From contig CAICTM010000042.1 in assembly GCA_903772945.1 (NCBI GenBank), positions 91,590 through 155,589 on the forward strand: a stretch of 64,000 nt of DNA, read 5' to 3'. The position numbers and the translations under genes are program-made. This DNA comes from Seminavis robusta. Lineage: Eukaryota > Bacillariophyta > Bacillariophyceae > Naviculales > Naviculaceae. Within the stretch, counting starts at the first letter, position 1, and the number at the start of each line of letters is the position of its first letter. Under the pieces are notes generated by a model that saw only the letters and a list, made by a program, of their open reading frames with translations, searched no databases and was not told where the DNA came from. Positions 31,109-41,494 of the stretch are shown here, in pieces.

Positions 31109-33579
31109 TTACACGTGATGTGGCTTTGATAGTTGTGCTTGGATGGCCCCCGTGTCAAAGAGAAGCACAGCAGAAACAAGCTTGTCGGTATCCGGGCAAA
31201 AGACACCCCGGATGGTTCCGCAAGACGATAGTTCTGCTCGGGCTCCCTTTTGTTTAAAACGCAGCAAGTGTTAGCTTTGCATCTACAAGAAGGAATGCAA
31301 ATCAAGCGAAATGCAGACGCAGCAAAAGCATACCTGAGACATAGCTCCGAATGATGTCGCCTTCCAACTGAGGATTCCCATGGTACCATCCATGAGAAGC
31401 GGCATCTGTTCGGACTGATACTGAAGATACACAGGAGTCCTTTCTGGTCCATCATCTGATGTTCCCAGACTTTGAAGAACTGAGGCGAGGTGACCCGCAT
31501 CAGCCATGACATCTTTGATCCCCACGAGGACTTGATCTTCGTCAGCGCTTGGTGACGACGACGCAGCCATTGTTTGAAACGTTGTCAAGGGCAGTGTCAG
31601 CTGGAATGTCTTGGAATCCTTGACGAGCTTTTCCCACTTGGCTTCGTCCTGTTCATTGCGCCCTCGCAATTCCAAAAAGTCCTGTAAGACTCTCTTGCGC
31701 TTTTCCCGATGCTGTCGCTTTTGAGACTCTTGCTTCTTTTTCTTCTCCAGATCTTGATCTCGTTGCTCCACAAGCTCCATCATGGATCGCTTGAGTTCTT
31801 CGACATAGGCCTTTTTGCGCAACCTGGTGTTCCTCGCATGCTGTCGGTTCCGATCCCTGCAAGCCTGGACCTTTTCGTCCTTTGACAAGGGCTTGTTCGT
31901 CGTTGACTTTGCTGCTGGAGACTTGTTGGACTTGGCCATGGCGGGATCAGAGGTCAATTCTTCGGGAATGTCATCGCTAAAGCTGGCCGCACTGCTGTTG
32001 CTGGACACAATCGCCGGAGGGGCCACTACAGGTAAAGTCAGACAATCCGTTGGAGTCGACACAGCCGGTGTCGGACTTTTCACCGGAGGAGGAAGGACTA
32101 CCTTGGTTGGTTCTGGTGCTGGTGGAGGGATATGATCCAATGGATTGGCAACCATGAGCATTTCAGTTTTCACCAGAGGAGGAGGAGGAGGGCGAGGCTC
32201 CGATGCAACGACTTCAGTAGGCTCAGCGGGGACGGGAACTTTGACTTGGGTATCGGGGATGGTGACCTGGGTGGCAAGGGGGTTCTTGACTACGATGGGA
32301 TTCTTCTTGGCTTGGACGACAGCAGTGACTTTCTTTTTGGGAACACTGGAGGGCGATCCTCCAGATTTCTTTTTGGTTTTATTGTTGCTCGCTTTCTTCT
32401 TGGAAGCAGTGGCAGAGGCGGTTGGGTTGTTGTTGCTATTGTTGACAACACAACCTGGTTTGGTCTTTTGAGGGGGCGCAGAAATGCGAGCAACGGCTTC
32501 GTGAGTGGATCCAGTCAGCTTGGATTCCACCTTTGCCTTGAAAACCAACTTGCAAAGTGGAGGTCGGCGGGCATTGCTGGCCGCCTTGATTTTTTCCACC
32601 AAGACTGTAGGAACGGGATATGATAGAATTTGTTCTGGAGATACAAACTTGGTGGGTTTCCTCAGCTTTGGGGGGTCGACTTTCTTCAGGACCGGTGGAG
32701 GCAGATTGCAAGGGATCTGTTTCGACGTTTTGGTTTTTGGTGACTTGGGAGAGGATCTGGCCTTGAGGGTCACTTTGGTGGTTTTAGCCTTGGCAGCAGC
32801 CACGGGAGTAACCAAAGCCGTTTCTGATGGCAACTTGATGGGCCTACCGAATAAGAGAGGATTTGGCGCACTGACACCGTCCAACGATGTCCGAAGGGTA
32901 GCAGGACCTTTTGCTGTAGAAGGGGAGTGGAGCTTGCTTTTCTTTCTCAATGGCAGGACAGCTTCGGTTGGAACAGGAGTGACCAGACCTGCTTCCAATT
33001 GATTGTGGTCTCGTTTGTTGGCTGGTGCTCGGACGGACAGAGAGGTGGGAAAGTCGGTTGTGGGTGTAATCAAGGCAGCGGAAGGAAAGCCCAAATTTTC
33101 ATCCAATGCCGCAGCCCTTGCAGACACCTCATATCCATCTGAAAAGTCATCCGTGGGGATCGGATTTGGGACCATAGCCTGAATATAAGCATCATTAGTA
33201 CTCTCAGCAGCATCCACTGCTTTCCTGGCAGCCTCATAGCCTTCATCTATGTCGTCATCGTCGGAGACTGGAGCTAATAGATTTTGAATTTCTAAATCAT
33301 GATAACACAAATAAACGCAGCCATTGAGAAATTTTCGAATCCGCCAATGCGAACGACAGTGCCGGATTGAATCCATGCGTATCTACCAGCTATCTATCAT
33401 ATCTGCTTACCATGAAGCTCGTCGAAATCTCCATCTAAAAGACCCGACATGGACACAATGGTGGGTAGCTCCTTCATCATCGCGTGATAACCAGCCACAT
33501 CTTCATCGTCTCCACATGGTATGTCACCAGGCGACACGCTATTGTCGGGTAGTGAGAGCATCAGCAAATCGGAAGCCAT
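31109..33579 (-). CDS. bZIP transcription factor
   Basis: Three exons encode 754 residues: 33579-33411, 33291-31334 and 31246-31109, with introns of 119 bp (phase 1) and 87 bp (phase 0). Exon 1 gives MASDLLMLSLPDNSVSPGD. The long middle is Pro/Lys/Ser-rich and disordered. The bZIP lies at about residues 530-590: basic region RDRNRQHARNTRLRKKAY with the N..(A)..(R) spacing, then a coiled coil (VEELKRSMMELVEQRDQDLE). A conserved part follows (FQLTLPLTTF, GTMGILSWKATSFGAMSQ). Exon 3 adds GARAELSSCGTIRGVFCPD and LVSAVLLFDTGAI, which restores the C-terminal block I recall in diatom proteins with this basic region. Without that splice the frame ends in hydrophobic nonsense. It is expected to be nuclear, to dimerise and to bind DNA; targets are unknown. 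Confidence 0.87.
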
Positions 33580-36387
33580 GATGAAAAAAGAAGAATCTAC
33601 GCTGGCTAGTAACTGAAACCGAGACAATGACACCTCCAGAGCGAAAGCTCGAGTGCCAATACCTCTTCTTGCAGCTCTGATAAGCAAATGCAGATGCCTC
33701 TTTCCGTTGTGTTGGCGGGTCTATTGAATAGTGATGATAGTGTTGTTGATAGGCTTCGGTGTTACTTTAGTTGGTTGTTGTATGCATTGGCAGACTGAGT
33801 CATCGCCTACCTCTGGTTGGCCTTCATCATTCAGGTTTGAGTCTTCCCAAAATCCACGATGCTTTCGAAGAAAGATCGCGAGCCAGCCCGACTGCTACAG
33901 TGGGAGTGGACCGCAGCTGACCGTACAAAATGTACTGCGCACTACGTGGCCCTTCCGTCAGACGCTTTTTAGAAGGAAAGAGAGCGTCCAGAGAGTCTCA
34001 AATTCTACAGTGTGGCATCCAAAAACACGTACGTGGGAAGAATGCTAAAGAAAGAACTCAACGCGTCAGTCGGTTACAAGACTCTAATATTATACCTTGC
34101 GTTTTAGATACTCTATTGCAGTGTACCGTACGGTACTGAGTATCTGCATGCCTGGTTGGTAACAACAGGTTGAGACAGACAGAGGAGAGGGAGAGTCTCC
34201 AAGCATCCAGCTAGCTATATATAAAGAATTTTTGTATGCTCTGGTGTGGTATCATCGTCAGGTTTATCATATTTGCAGTCGTCATGCGGGCGAGTGGAGT
34301 CCGCACTATCCAATCACTCCTTCCGGAAAAGCAGGAAGCTACAACAAAAGCATTGAATGACTACGGTACCAAAACTTCTACCTGGAATGATACCAAAAGC
34401 CTCCTGTTTAATTCTTTGAAAGTGATGCTTGTTGTTGATTTGACACCTCCGCCGGAACGGACTGGTAAGAGATCTGGTACTAGCTAGCTAGCTAGTAAGT
34501 CCTCCTTATTTTCTACCAGCTAGCCATTTTGAAAAAGGGTGAGCTTTATGTTTCTTGTTATCAAGGGAAGCAGCAACACAATAGCGTTGCCAGCGAGCCT
34601 TTTAGCTTCACACGGCATTCACATTCAGTAGGATTGGCGGACATAACTCACATTTGACAAAAATGTGGTTCTTTCCAATGCCTCATGTTCCTCATAAGAG
34701 AACAAAAATACTTAAAAGCTGTTTTTGATTTGCAGCTTGTGCGTGCTGATGCCATTGTTCTTCGGAAGCTCACATTGAATCCTTTTGTAATTACTTTGAT
34801 TTAATGTTAAATAAAGATGACAAAAAGAGGCCCATTGAGTTGAAGTAGCAAGATATCCTCAAGCCAACACCAAAGAGCTGTTGCACTGTGGCGTTTCCTA
34901 TGCTGGATCAAAGACGACATCACCATTCGGAGGACACGTAAGAAGGTCAAAACCGGTCTATGATGAGCTGACGTGTGACTGCTGGAAAGGTGGTGGATGT
35001 GAATTAGTCTACAAGCCAGTCGAGATTGGCTGCCCACAATTTGCTTTCGGGGGGAGGGCGTTGATGAAGCTGATGTGAGGCCACATCACACCTTTCTTGG
35101 CAAACGTGGCTTTTCCTTCTCTCAGCCAGCAAAGAATTTGGAAGACTGTCAGTGAAGAACTCGGAAAATGGAACAAGAGGGGCGGGTACGGTTGAACTTT
35201 TACTCTATTAATAGCTACGAGTAGCATGGTAGCACTCCAGAGTGGTCACCCTTTCAACATCACGATTCTTTCGTCCGGAAGTTTGGCAGGCCAAAGCTTG
35301 CTTTCTCGGCTTTAGAAAGCAGCCTTTAGAAAGAATGCAATGGATGGATTATTTCAAGTCTTCCAAGTTACGTTGCTCGTGGCCTGACATCATCAAGCAA
35401 CAAACCACGCAGCTTCGCCCTGCTCCGTTGGTATGGAGTATGAAGTGGCAGCAGCAGTTTGCGTTGTTGCTTGCGTGGCTCCTTCAACTTCTTGGTTTGT
35501 TCTTGTTGCGGCCAAAGACAACAATTTTGGGGTAGAAACAGACGTGCTCTAGCCTGGCTCCTTGCCTGCGTTGGTCTTGGGGCGGATCATTCGATGAGTA
35601 TGGTATTTTTCATTAGTCTAGCTAGCTAGCTAGACGAACTGTTTTGGTACCAGGTACATACTCGTACTGTACATGTCATTTGATTTGGGTGAAAAAGGAG
35701 ACACTTGTGATGAGCCAGTAGAGCCGGTAGAAAACCGAAAACCTCGAGGTCCAAGTTGCTCTTCGCCTTGCCAGGTCCAAAAAAGATTCTCCGAGCACGC
35801 CTTCCGAGGTCTTTTAGTACTGGTACAGTTCGGTACGGTATCCGTGCGTGAGAAGCCAAAGCTGCACCATACCGTACCTTTGGTAAAGTGGTGTCATGTA
35901 GAAAAAAATTCAAGATTTTTCATTTTGGATGTTTAGATCAATAAATTAGAAAAAAGGTGAAAAACTCAAAATTGATTTGCCCCACCATATTTCAGGTAGT
36001 TATACCCTGTCAAGCTACCCACCTAGCAATATGGGTGTTCTAGAAATCCTATTATCTTGAAGATAATAGACAGTTCTGACTTCTCCTAAAAGAGTAGATA
36101 TCATTCCCCGCAAAAATTTTCGAAAAAGGTCAAGTTTTGTTTGAGATACGGGCCTTTAGATATGGCGACTTGGGACAGCAAGCACCCTCCTCAAAAGGGG
36201 GGACCAATTTGCGGTCCAGGAAGTGACCAACAATCAAGAAATGAGGGTCTATGGGACTCCCTTATACTATAAGGCATGCCCACAGACCCAAAATTTTATG
36301 ATTTTATCACCTCTTTGTTAAGAAAAATGGTCCCCCAATTTACATTCCAACACAAAAGCAATGGTACGGTACTGTAGCATGCAGCAC
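33580..36387. other. Gene-free region
   Basis: About 2.8 kb without a supported gene. CTAGCTAG runs occur near 34480-34497 and 35620-35635, and GTACCGTACGGTAC near 34124. The 35900-36385 part is AT-rich and could be old mobile DNA. Confidence 0.4.
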
Positions 36388-36645
36388 GAAAGGGCCCGAA
36401 ATGGCGATTTACACCAAATTCCGATTTATACTTGTGTTTCGATTTTATACTTAGGTTTCGGTTTTATACTTAGGTTTCGATCTTATATTTTGGTTTCGGC
36501 TTGATTTTACTAGTTAATTACCATAGTAATTTGGTTTCGATTTTATATTTTGGTTTCGATTATATATTTAGGTTTCGGTTTTATATTTTGGTTTCGAATT
36601 GATCAATTTGGTTGGATTCATAAAATCGTGATTTCCGGCCCTTTC
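36388..36645. mobile_element. Small TIR element (MITE-like) with an internal minisatellite
   Basis: The ends are inverted: GAAAGGGCCCGAAATGGCGATTT on the left against the reverse complement of AAAATCGTGATTTCCGGCCC on the right, with two or three mismatches. CAC flanks both ends (36385-36387 and 36646-36648), which may be a 3-bp target duplication. The inside is about ten copies of an ~18-bp AT-rich unit GGTTTCGATTTTATATTT. There is no coding capacity, so it would be non-autonomous. Confidence 0.55.
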
Positions 36646-36902
36646 CACACCAAAGACATCAAAGCAGCATTGCCACAAGAGTGCTCTTCCACCGGTCCAC
36701 TTTCAACAGGTAGATCAACCGAAGCCCAACAACACAGTCTAGCTAGAAGTCTAGTAGGCTACAGTAGCCAGCAGCGTCAAGAGTCGAGTCTCCTCCACAG
36801 TTAGTTGAGTTTCGTCTCGTCTTGTATTTCTTTTTGGTCCGAAACGAAACAAAACAAGCAATCGTCAAGATTTCGGCTTCTCCCGCTTCTTCCTTTGACG
36901 AG

Positions 36903-38570
36903 ATGGCCGACGATGGCGGCGGCGGCGGCGGCGGAGTTCCTCCTCCTACGACCTTTCTCTCCATTGATCAAGCCATCGAACGAGTCGGCACTGGCAGATT
37001 TCAACGCAAACTATTGCTGGCGGCCGGTCTGTGTTTCGCGGCCGATTCGATGGAAGTGCTCTTGTTGAGTTTTTTGGCCGTGGTGGTTCAATCGGAATGG
37101 GGACTCACGTCCGAACAAACGTCCAGTATCACGGCGGCGGTCTTTTTGGGAGCCATGACGGGGACTCTCATTCTAGGACCACTGGGCGATAAATTCGGTC
37201 GAAAGCCCGTCTTTGTCCTCAGTGCTGCCATTATTGCCATTTTTGGGTTATTGACGGCCGTGGCCAACAGTCTCGCCGTCCTCATCATCATTCGATTCAT
37301 GGTGGGCGTGGGTGTTGGTGGTTTGGTCGTGCCCTTTGATACAGTCGCAGAGTTTGTACCGACGGTAAGTCTTTTTTTTGTCTTCTCATTGCATACATGT
37401 ACATGTATTTTGAGCTCTAGCTAGTGTGCTATTGTGGCTGTCATTTTATTCATTTTTCTGACCATATTAATTGCACTGGTTGGAATCAACTCAAATTGGA
37501 TAAAGAATATGAGAGGATATCATCTACTGTATCTGGGATACTACTGGGCCTTGGGAACTCTGCTGGTACCAATTCTGGCATTTATCACTCTGGGCGACAA
37601 TGAAAATGGCGACGAACCCAGTGGCCAGTGGCGTTGGTTCACCGTGCTCTGTGCCATTCCCTGTATTGCATCCACCATTCTCGGAATCATTTGGGTTCCC
37701 GAATCACCGCATTGGCTCGTCTATCAGGGACGAAACGATAAGGCATTGGAAGTGCTGAAAATTGCCGCCAAGGAAAATGGACTCAATCCCGACGAAGTCT
37801 TTCCGATGGGCACCATGGTCAAACCAGATGATCAACCCGAAGTACATTCCGTCATGGCGTTGCTGGAACCGGAATGGAGGAATTTGACACTCAAACTGTG
37901 GGGAACGTGGTTTGGATTTGCCTTTTTGTATTACGGAACCGTCATTCTGGTGACGCTCGTCTTTGCCGAAAATGGAAGTATCGAGGGCAGTGAAGGCATG
38001 GCACAAGGATCCTACGATTTTGATTATGCGGCCATTCTCCTGGCGGGATCGGCTGAAATGGTAGGACAAACCTTTGTAATACTGACGGTGGAAACCTGGG
38101 GACGAGTCCACACGCAAGCATTGAGCTATCTATTGGGTGGCTTTAGTGTCTTGGGACTGGCATTGTTGGAAGCCAGTGGTTCCAAACGAGGTGCCATGAT
38201 GTTCGTGGCATTCTTGGCGCGAATGTTTATGATGGGAAGCAGTAGCACTACATGGGTCGCTACAGCCGAAATCTTGCCCACGAAAATTCGAAATACAGGA
38301 CATGCTGCCGCCAATGCCATGGCCCGTTTGGGAGGTGCCATAAGTCCCTTTGTTGTGTCCACCAGTATGAGCATGACAACCATTGGAATCATCATGGGCG
38401 TGGTCAGTTTCTTCACGTGTGCCTTGTCATGGAGTTTGCCCGAAACACAGGGTAAGGCGCTGGGTACGGCACATACCGATAGCTTCAACGGCGGCAGTAT
38501 TCAAAATGGAACGGCATCCATCGAACCTCCCACAGTGGAACTGACAGACAAAACCAAGGAGATCATCTAG
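36903..38570 (+). CDS. Major facilitator transporter, SV2/SVOP-like
   Basis: Two exons encode 508 residues: 36903-37364 and 37506-38570, with a 141-bp phase-0 intron (GTAAGT...AAAG). About twelve membrane segments are visible. The family loop LGPLGDKFGRKP (about residues 93-104) is the D..GR(K) motif between segments 2 and 3. EFVPT followed by NMRGYHLLYLGYYWALG across the splice matches the EF.P...R...L....W pattern of sugar and organic-cation transporters related to SV2/SVOP. WVPESPHWLVYQG and, near the end, SWSLPETQGKAL are also typical. The start MADDGGGGGGG is preferred to an upstream in-frame ATG at 36822, which adds an unconserved leader. The substrate cannot be told from sequence. Confidence 0.87.
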
Positions 38571-40056
38571 CTAGCTAGAACGTGTCTATGTCATCTTGGG
38601 ATGCCCAAACGAATCGAATCGATTGATCGACCTTCATGGTGTGGGCGCACTGCCAGTCAAAAGAAAGTGGCGCAAGTTTTAAAAGTTTTCCTTGAAGTGA
38701 AGTGAAGTGGAACTCTTCTGTCCCACACCAATCCACATTTGAATAATAATATTCCAAAGAGTTTCAGAAAACAACATCCATCACGACCTCGAAATTTTGT
38801 CTCGACTAGCTAGTTCCTGAGTCTATTAAGTTACGTACATGTTCAGAACAAGCAACGACGTCGCTCAACGAGAAACTGTAGCAACTGCTGGTTACCGAGG
38901 GTAGGCAAAAGCAAATCGTATGGTACGCTTGGATCATCCTCGTAAGCGCCACAGATTGTCATCGCAAGCACCCTTCGCGAACCACACGAAGTTGGCTGGT
39001 TGTTCGATCTTAGTGCCCGCGCTTATGCGAGGTTTTGGAGTTGGACGTTTTACAGATCCAGCCAGGAGTTCCGGCAGGTCCAGGTCCAGGGAGTGGGGCC
39101 TGTTGTAGATCCAGGAGGCGACATGTAGCAGGGGTTGGACGACCGGCCAGGTGAAGGTCCAGGTGCACATGTATAGCAAGTCCAGATCCATGTGGGACCT
39201 GGGAGGGGGCTGGAGTGAGGCCTGTTTAAAAACTCCAGTCAGCAGTGGGGCCAGTCATATACATGCAGACCAGCAGGAATCGAATCCTACCGTGGCAGCA
39301 TTTAGCTAGGTGCCAGCCAGTCGGTGACTTGGGCTTGGCTGGTGTACTAGCTACAGATGGCTGCCAGTCATATAAGGTCCCATAGAATTTTGCTAGCAGG
39401 AGGCGTGTTCAACGTGTTGCTATGCACTCTACCGCCTTTCCCTCTGGAATGCGGATGGTGCACTTGCCCTCTTCCGCTATTCTTGCCCTACCAGCACCAT
39501 GCGCCTTCACAACTTTCCTCGCCTTATGACACCCGCCCCTACCTTTCCTCCTTTCGACTATCTCTTCCCCAGCTCCCTCTACATGCCATTTCCCACCACA
39601 GGTTACAGGTTACCTACTCACTCTCCCTAGCTTAGCCCCTTGCTCCGTAAAACCCCTTATTTAGACTAGTCTTATTGTTTGACATGATGCGGTAGCTAAG
39701 CTGGGTTGCCTGAGGTGACCCCGCCTTAAGTGTTTTGGTGGCAGCCCAATTTGTGAGCACAAGGGCATCGCCCAAGGCAAGGAACACCGAGCATCTTCCG
39801 TTTAGCAGGAGTCACGTTTTGGCGCAGCTCGAACTCTCCAAAAATTAGGGTGATTAAAGCCTGTGAGAGTCCAAGCACTGCGACCAGCTGCGTTGAACTG
39901 CCACCAACACACAATTCAGGTGACTCTGGCGACCATTGAAGCGATAGACCAAATTTGTGCATGGCAATGGTCAGATCGATATCGAAAGAGTGGTAGCAGC
40001 AACATCGACGACGGTAACGACGACGGCAAACTAGTAGATAAGAAGACGGCAAACCA
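38571..40056. other. Gene-free region
   Basis: About 1.5 kb without a supported gene. A CCAG/TCCAGG-rich stretch lies near 39055-39220. A T-arm-like sequence near 39272-39291 was considered and rejected as a tRNA. Confidence 0.4.
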
Positions 40057-41091
40057 ATGCCTCAGGAACCTTCATTACAGCTCCCCGAGAATCTCGGGGC
40101 TCGATGCTCTTTGTTATATGTCTGGGATGAGGAATACACCGTTCGCGCCTTGGAAGGGTATCTTCAGTTCATGGAATTGAAAGCCAACTTTGAGGATTGG
40201 GATTGCGAGCATCTGGCACCGTCCGTAGTGATCGACTTGGTTTGGCAACAACATCTCCTCTACAACAAGCAGTACATCAGAGCGTGCGACGAGTACTGTG
40301 GAGCTTTGATTGCTTACGACCCTGATCTCTCTCTTGTCGCCGATAGTTCGACGCAAGAGCAAAGAATCAAGACTACCAAAATTGCTCTGAAAGCATTGTA
40401 TGGAAGAAAATACGACGTCGACGTGTGGAATTTTCTGGAGGCATCCGGTACGAACAAGAAGGCAGGTTCGGGGATACCGCCACGAACTACCGAAAGCAAC
40501 AACCAGGATTCAGTCGCCACGAGAGAGGACAAGAAACCAGCACCACGCCCGTCACCACCACAAGGGGCATCCAACACCAACCGCAGTCGATTCGACGCCC
40601 GCGAGGATCAAGAACACCCCGCCCGGGCTCGCAGAAACGACAACCAGGCAGAAATCATTCGCGACGGAACATTATCAGACACTGATTCAAGCGAGTTTCG
40701 AGTTGCCACTTCGCGCCCATTACGACATCATATCACACCCATGGCTCAAAATCGAATACCCCAAAGCAGCAACGTTAGTACCGCCACCAGCAAGCAAAGC
40801 AGCACCAAAGGAACTAACGCCAGCAGTAATGCTGAATCCGTCACGGTCAAGATCAAATGCTTTATCGATGGTAAAACGCAAGATACATGCATCCGAGTCA
40901 AGCGAACGACGAAAATGAAAAAGGTCGAAGACTGCTTGGCCAAACTGATGAATCTGGAGTCGTCGGAGAATCTACGGTTCTTGGTGGACGGGGAACAAGT
41001 CTCACCTTGGGAGACACTGGAAACAATGAAGGTGGTGGATCCAGAGCAACATTGGTTTACTGTCATGCCCAAAGTATCTGCTTTTCAGTAG
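40057..41091 (+). CDS. GRDP-like N-terminus fused to a ubiquitin-like C-terminus
   Basis: A single exon of 344 residues. The N-terminal part resembles the helical repeat of glycine-rich domain (GRDP/DUF1399-type) proteins: PSVVIDLVWQQHLLYNKQYI, then CDEYCGALIAYDPDL (about residues 53-95). A disordered Arg/Asn/Ser-rich linker (about 130-255) follows. The C-terminal ~80 residues look like a ubiquitin/SUMO beta-grasp fold: VTVKI.CFIDG, then IRVKRTTKMKKVEDCLAKLM, then NLRFLVDGEQV, then ETMKVVDPEQHWFTVMPK. No di-Gly end is present, so it is a built-in ubiquitin-like domain rather than a conjugated one. Both domain calls are by eye from motif spacing. Confidence 0.7.
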   Translation: MPQEPSLQLPENLGARCSLLYVWDEEYTVRALEGYLQFMELKANFEDWDCEHLAPSVVIDLVWQQHLLYNKQYIRACDEYCGALIAYDPDLSLVADSSTQEQRIKTTKIALKALYGRKYDVDVWNFLEASGTNKKAGSGIPPRTTESNNQDSVATREDKKPAPRPSPPQGASNTNRSRFDAREDQEHPARARRNDNQAEIIRDGTLSDTDSSEFRVATSRPLRHHITPMAQNRIPQSSNVSTATSKQSSTKGTNASSNAESVTVKIKCFIDGKTQDTCIRVKRTTKMKKVEDCLAKLMNLESSENLRFLVDGEQVSPWETLETMKVVDPEQHWFTVMPKVSAFQ

Positions 41092-41494
41092 TAGCACGTT
41101 CAGCCAGTCAGTCAGCCAGCCAACCAGCCAGTACCACTCAGTGAGTAGATGGTTGCCACTTCCAACGCGTACTCGATGGGCTGTTGGCACTTGTTTGGTG
41201 GGTTGGCTGACGGTTCTCGCAGTGTCTCATTTCATCATGGATGTTCTCTTGTAAATTAGAGGTAGCTCATTGCTCTACATAAACTTGGGGTTAAAAAGGC
41301 AGAAGCTAAAAACAGCTCTTGCCCTTAGCTCTACGCTCTACCGGTACAATGGAGCGTTCCCCTTGCATGGCATCAAAATAGCCTCCTTATGGCGCTATCT
41401 AGCAGCCCCAAAGACCTAGCCCGCGACTACTTCCTTCTTTTAAGATAAAGGGGATCTAGCTAGAGTAGGAAAGTTATCTGTATGTTTCTTGAAC
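41092..41494. other. Convergent 3' region
   Basis: Between the ends of the GRDP-like gene and the cyclase-PDE gene. It has a CAGCCAGTCAGCC microrepeat near 41102-41130. No gene is supported. Confidence 0.4.

Noticed and set aside
39265-39335. tRNA-like sequence (minus strand, GTAGGATTCGATTCCTGC)
   Set aside because: The T-arm lacks the usual G53-C61 closure, and no D-arm, anticodon arm or acceptor pairing could be found around it.
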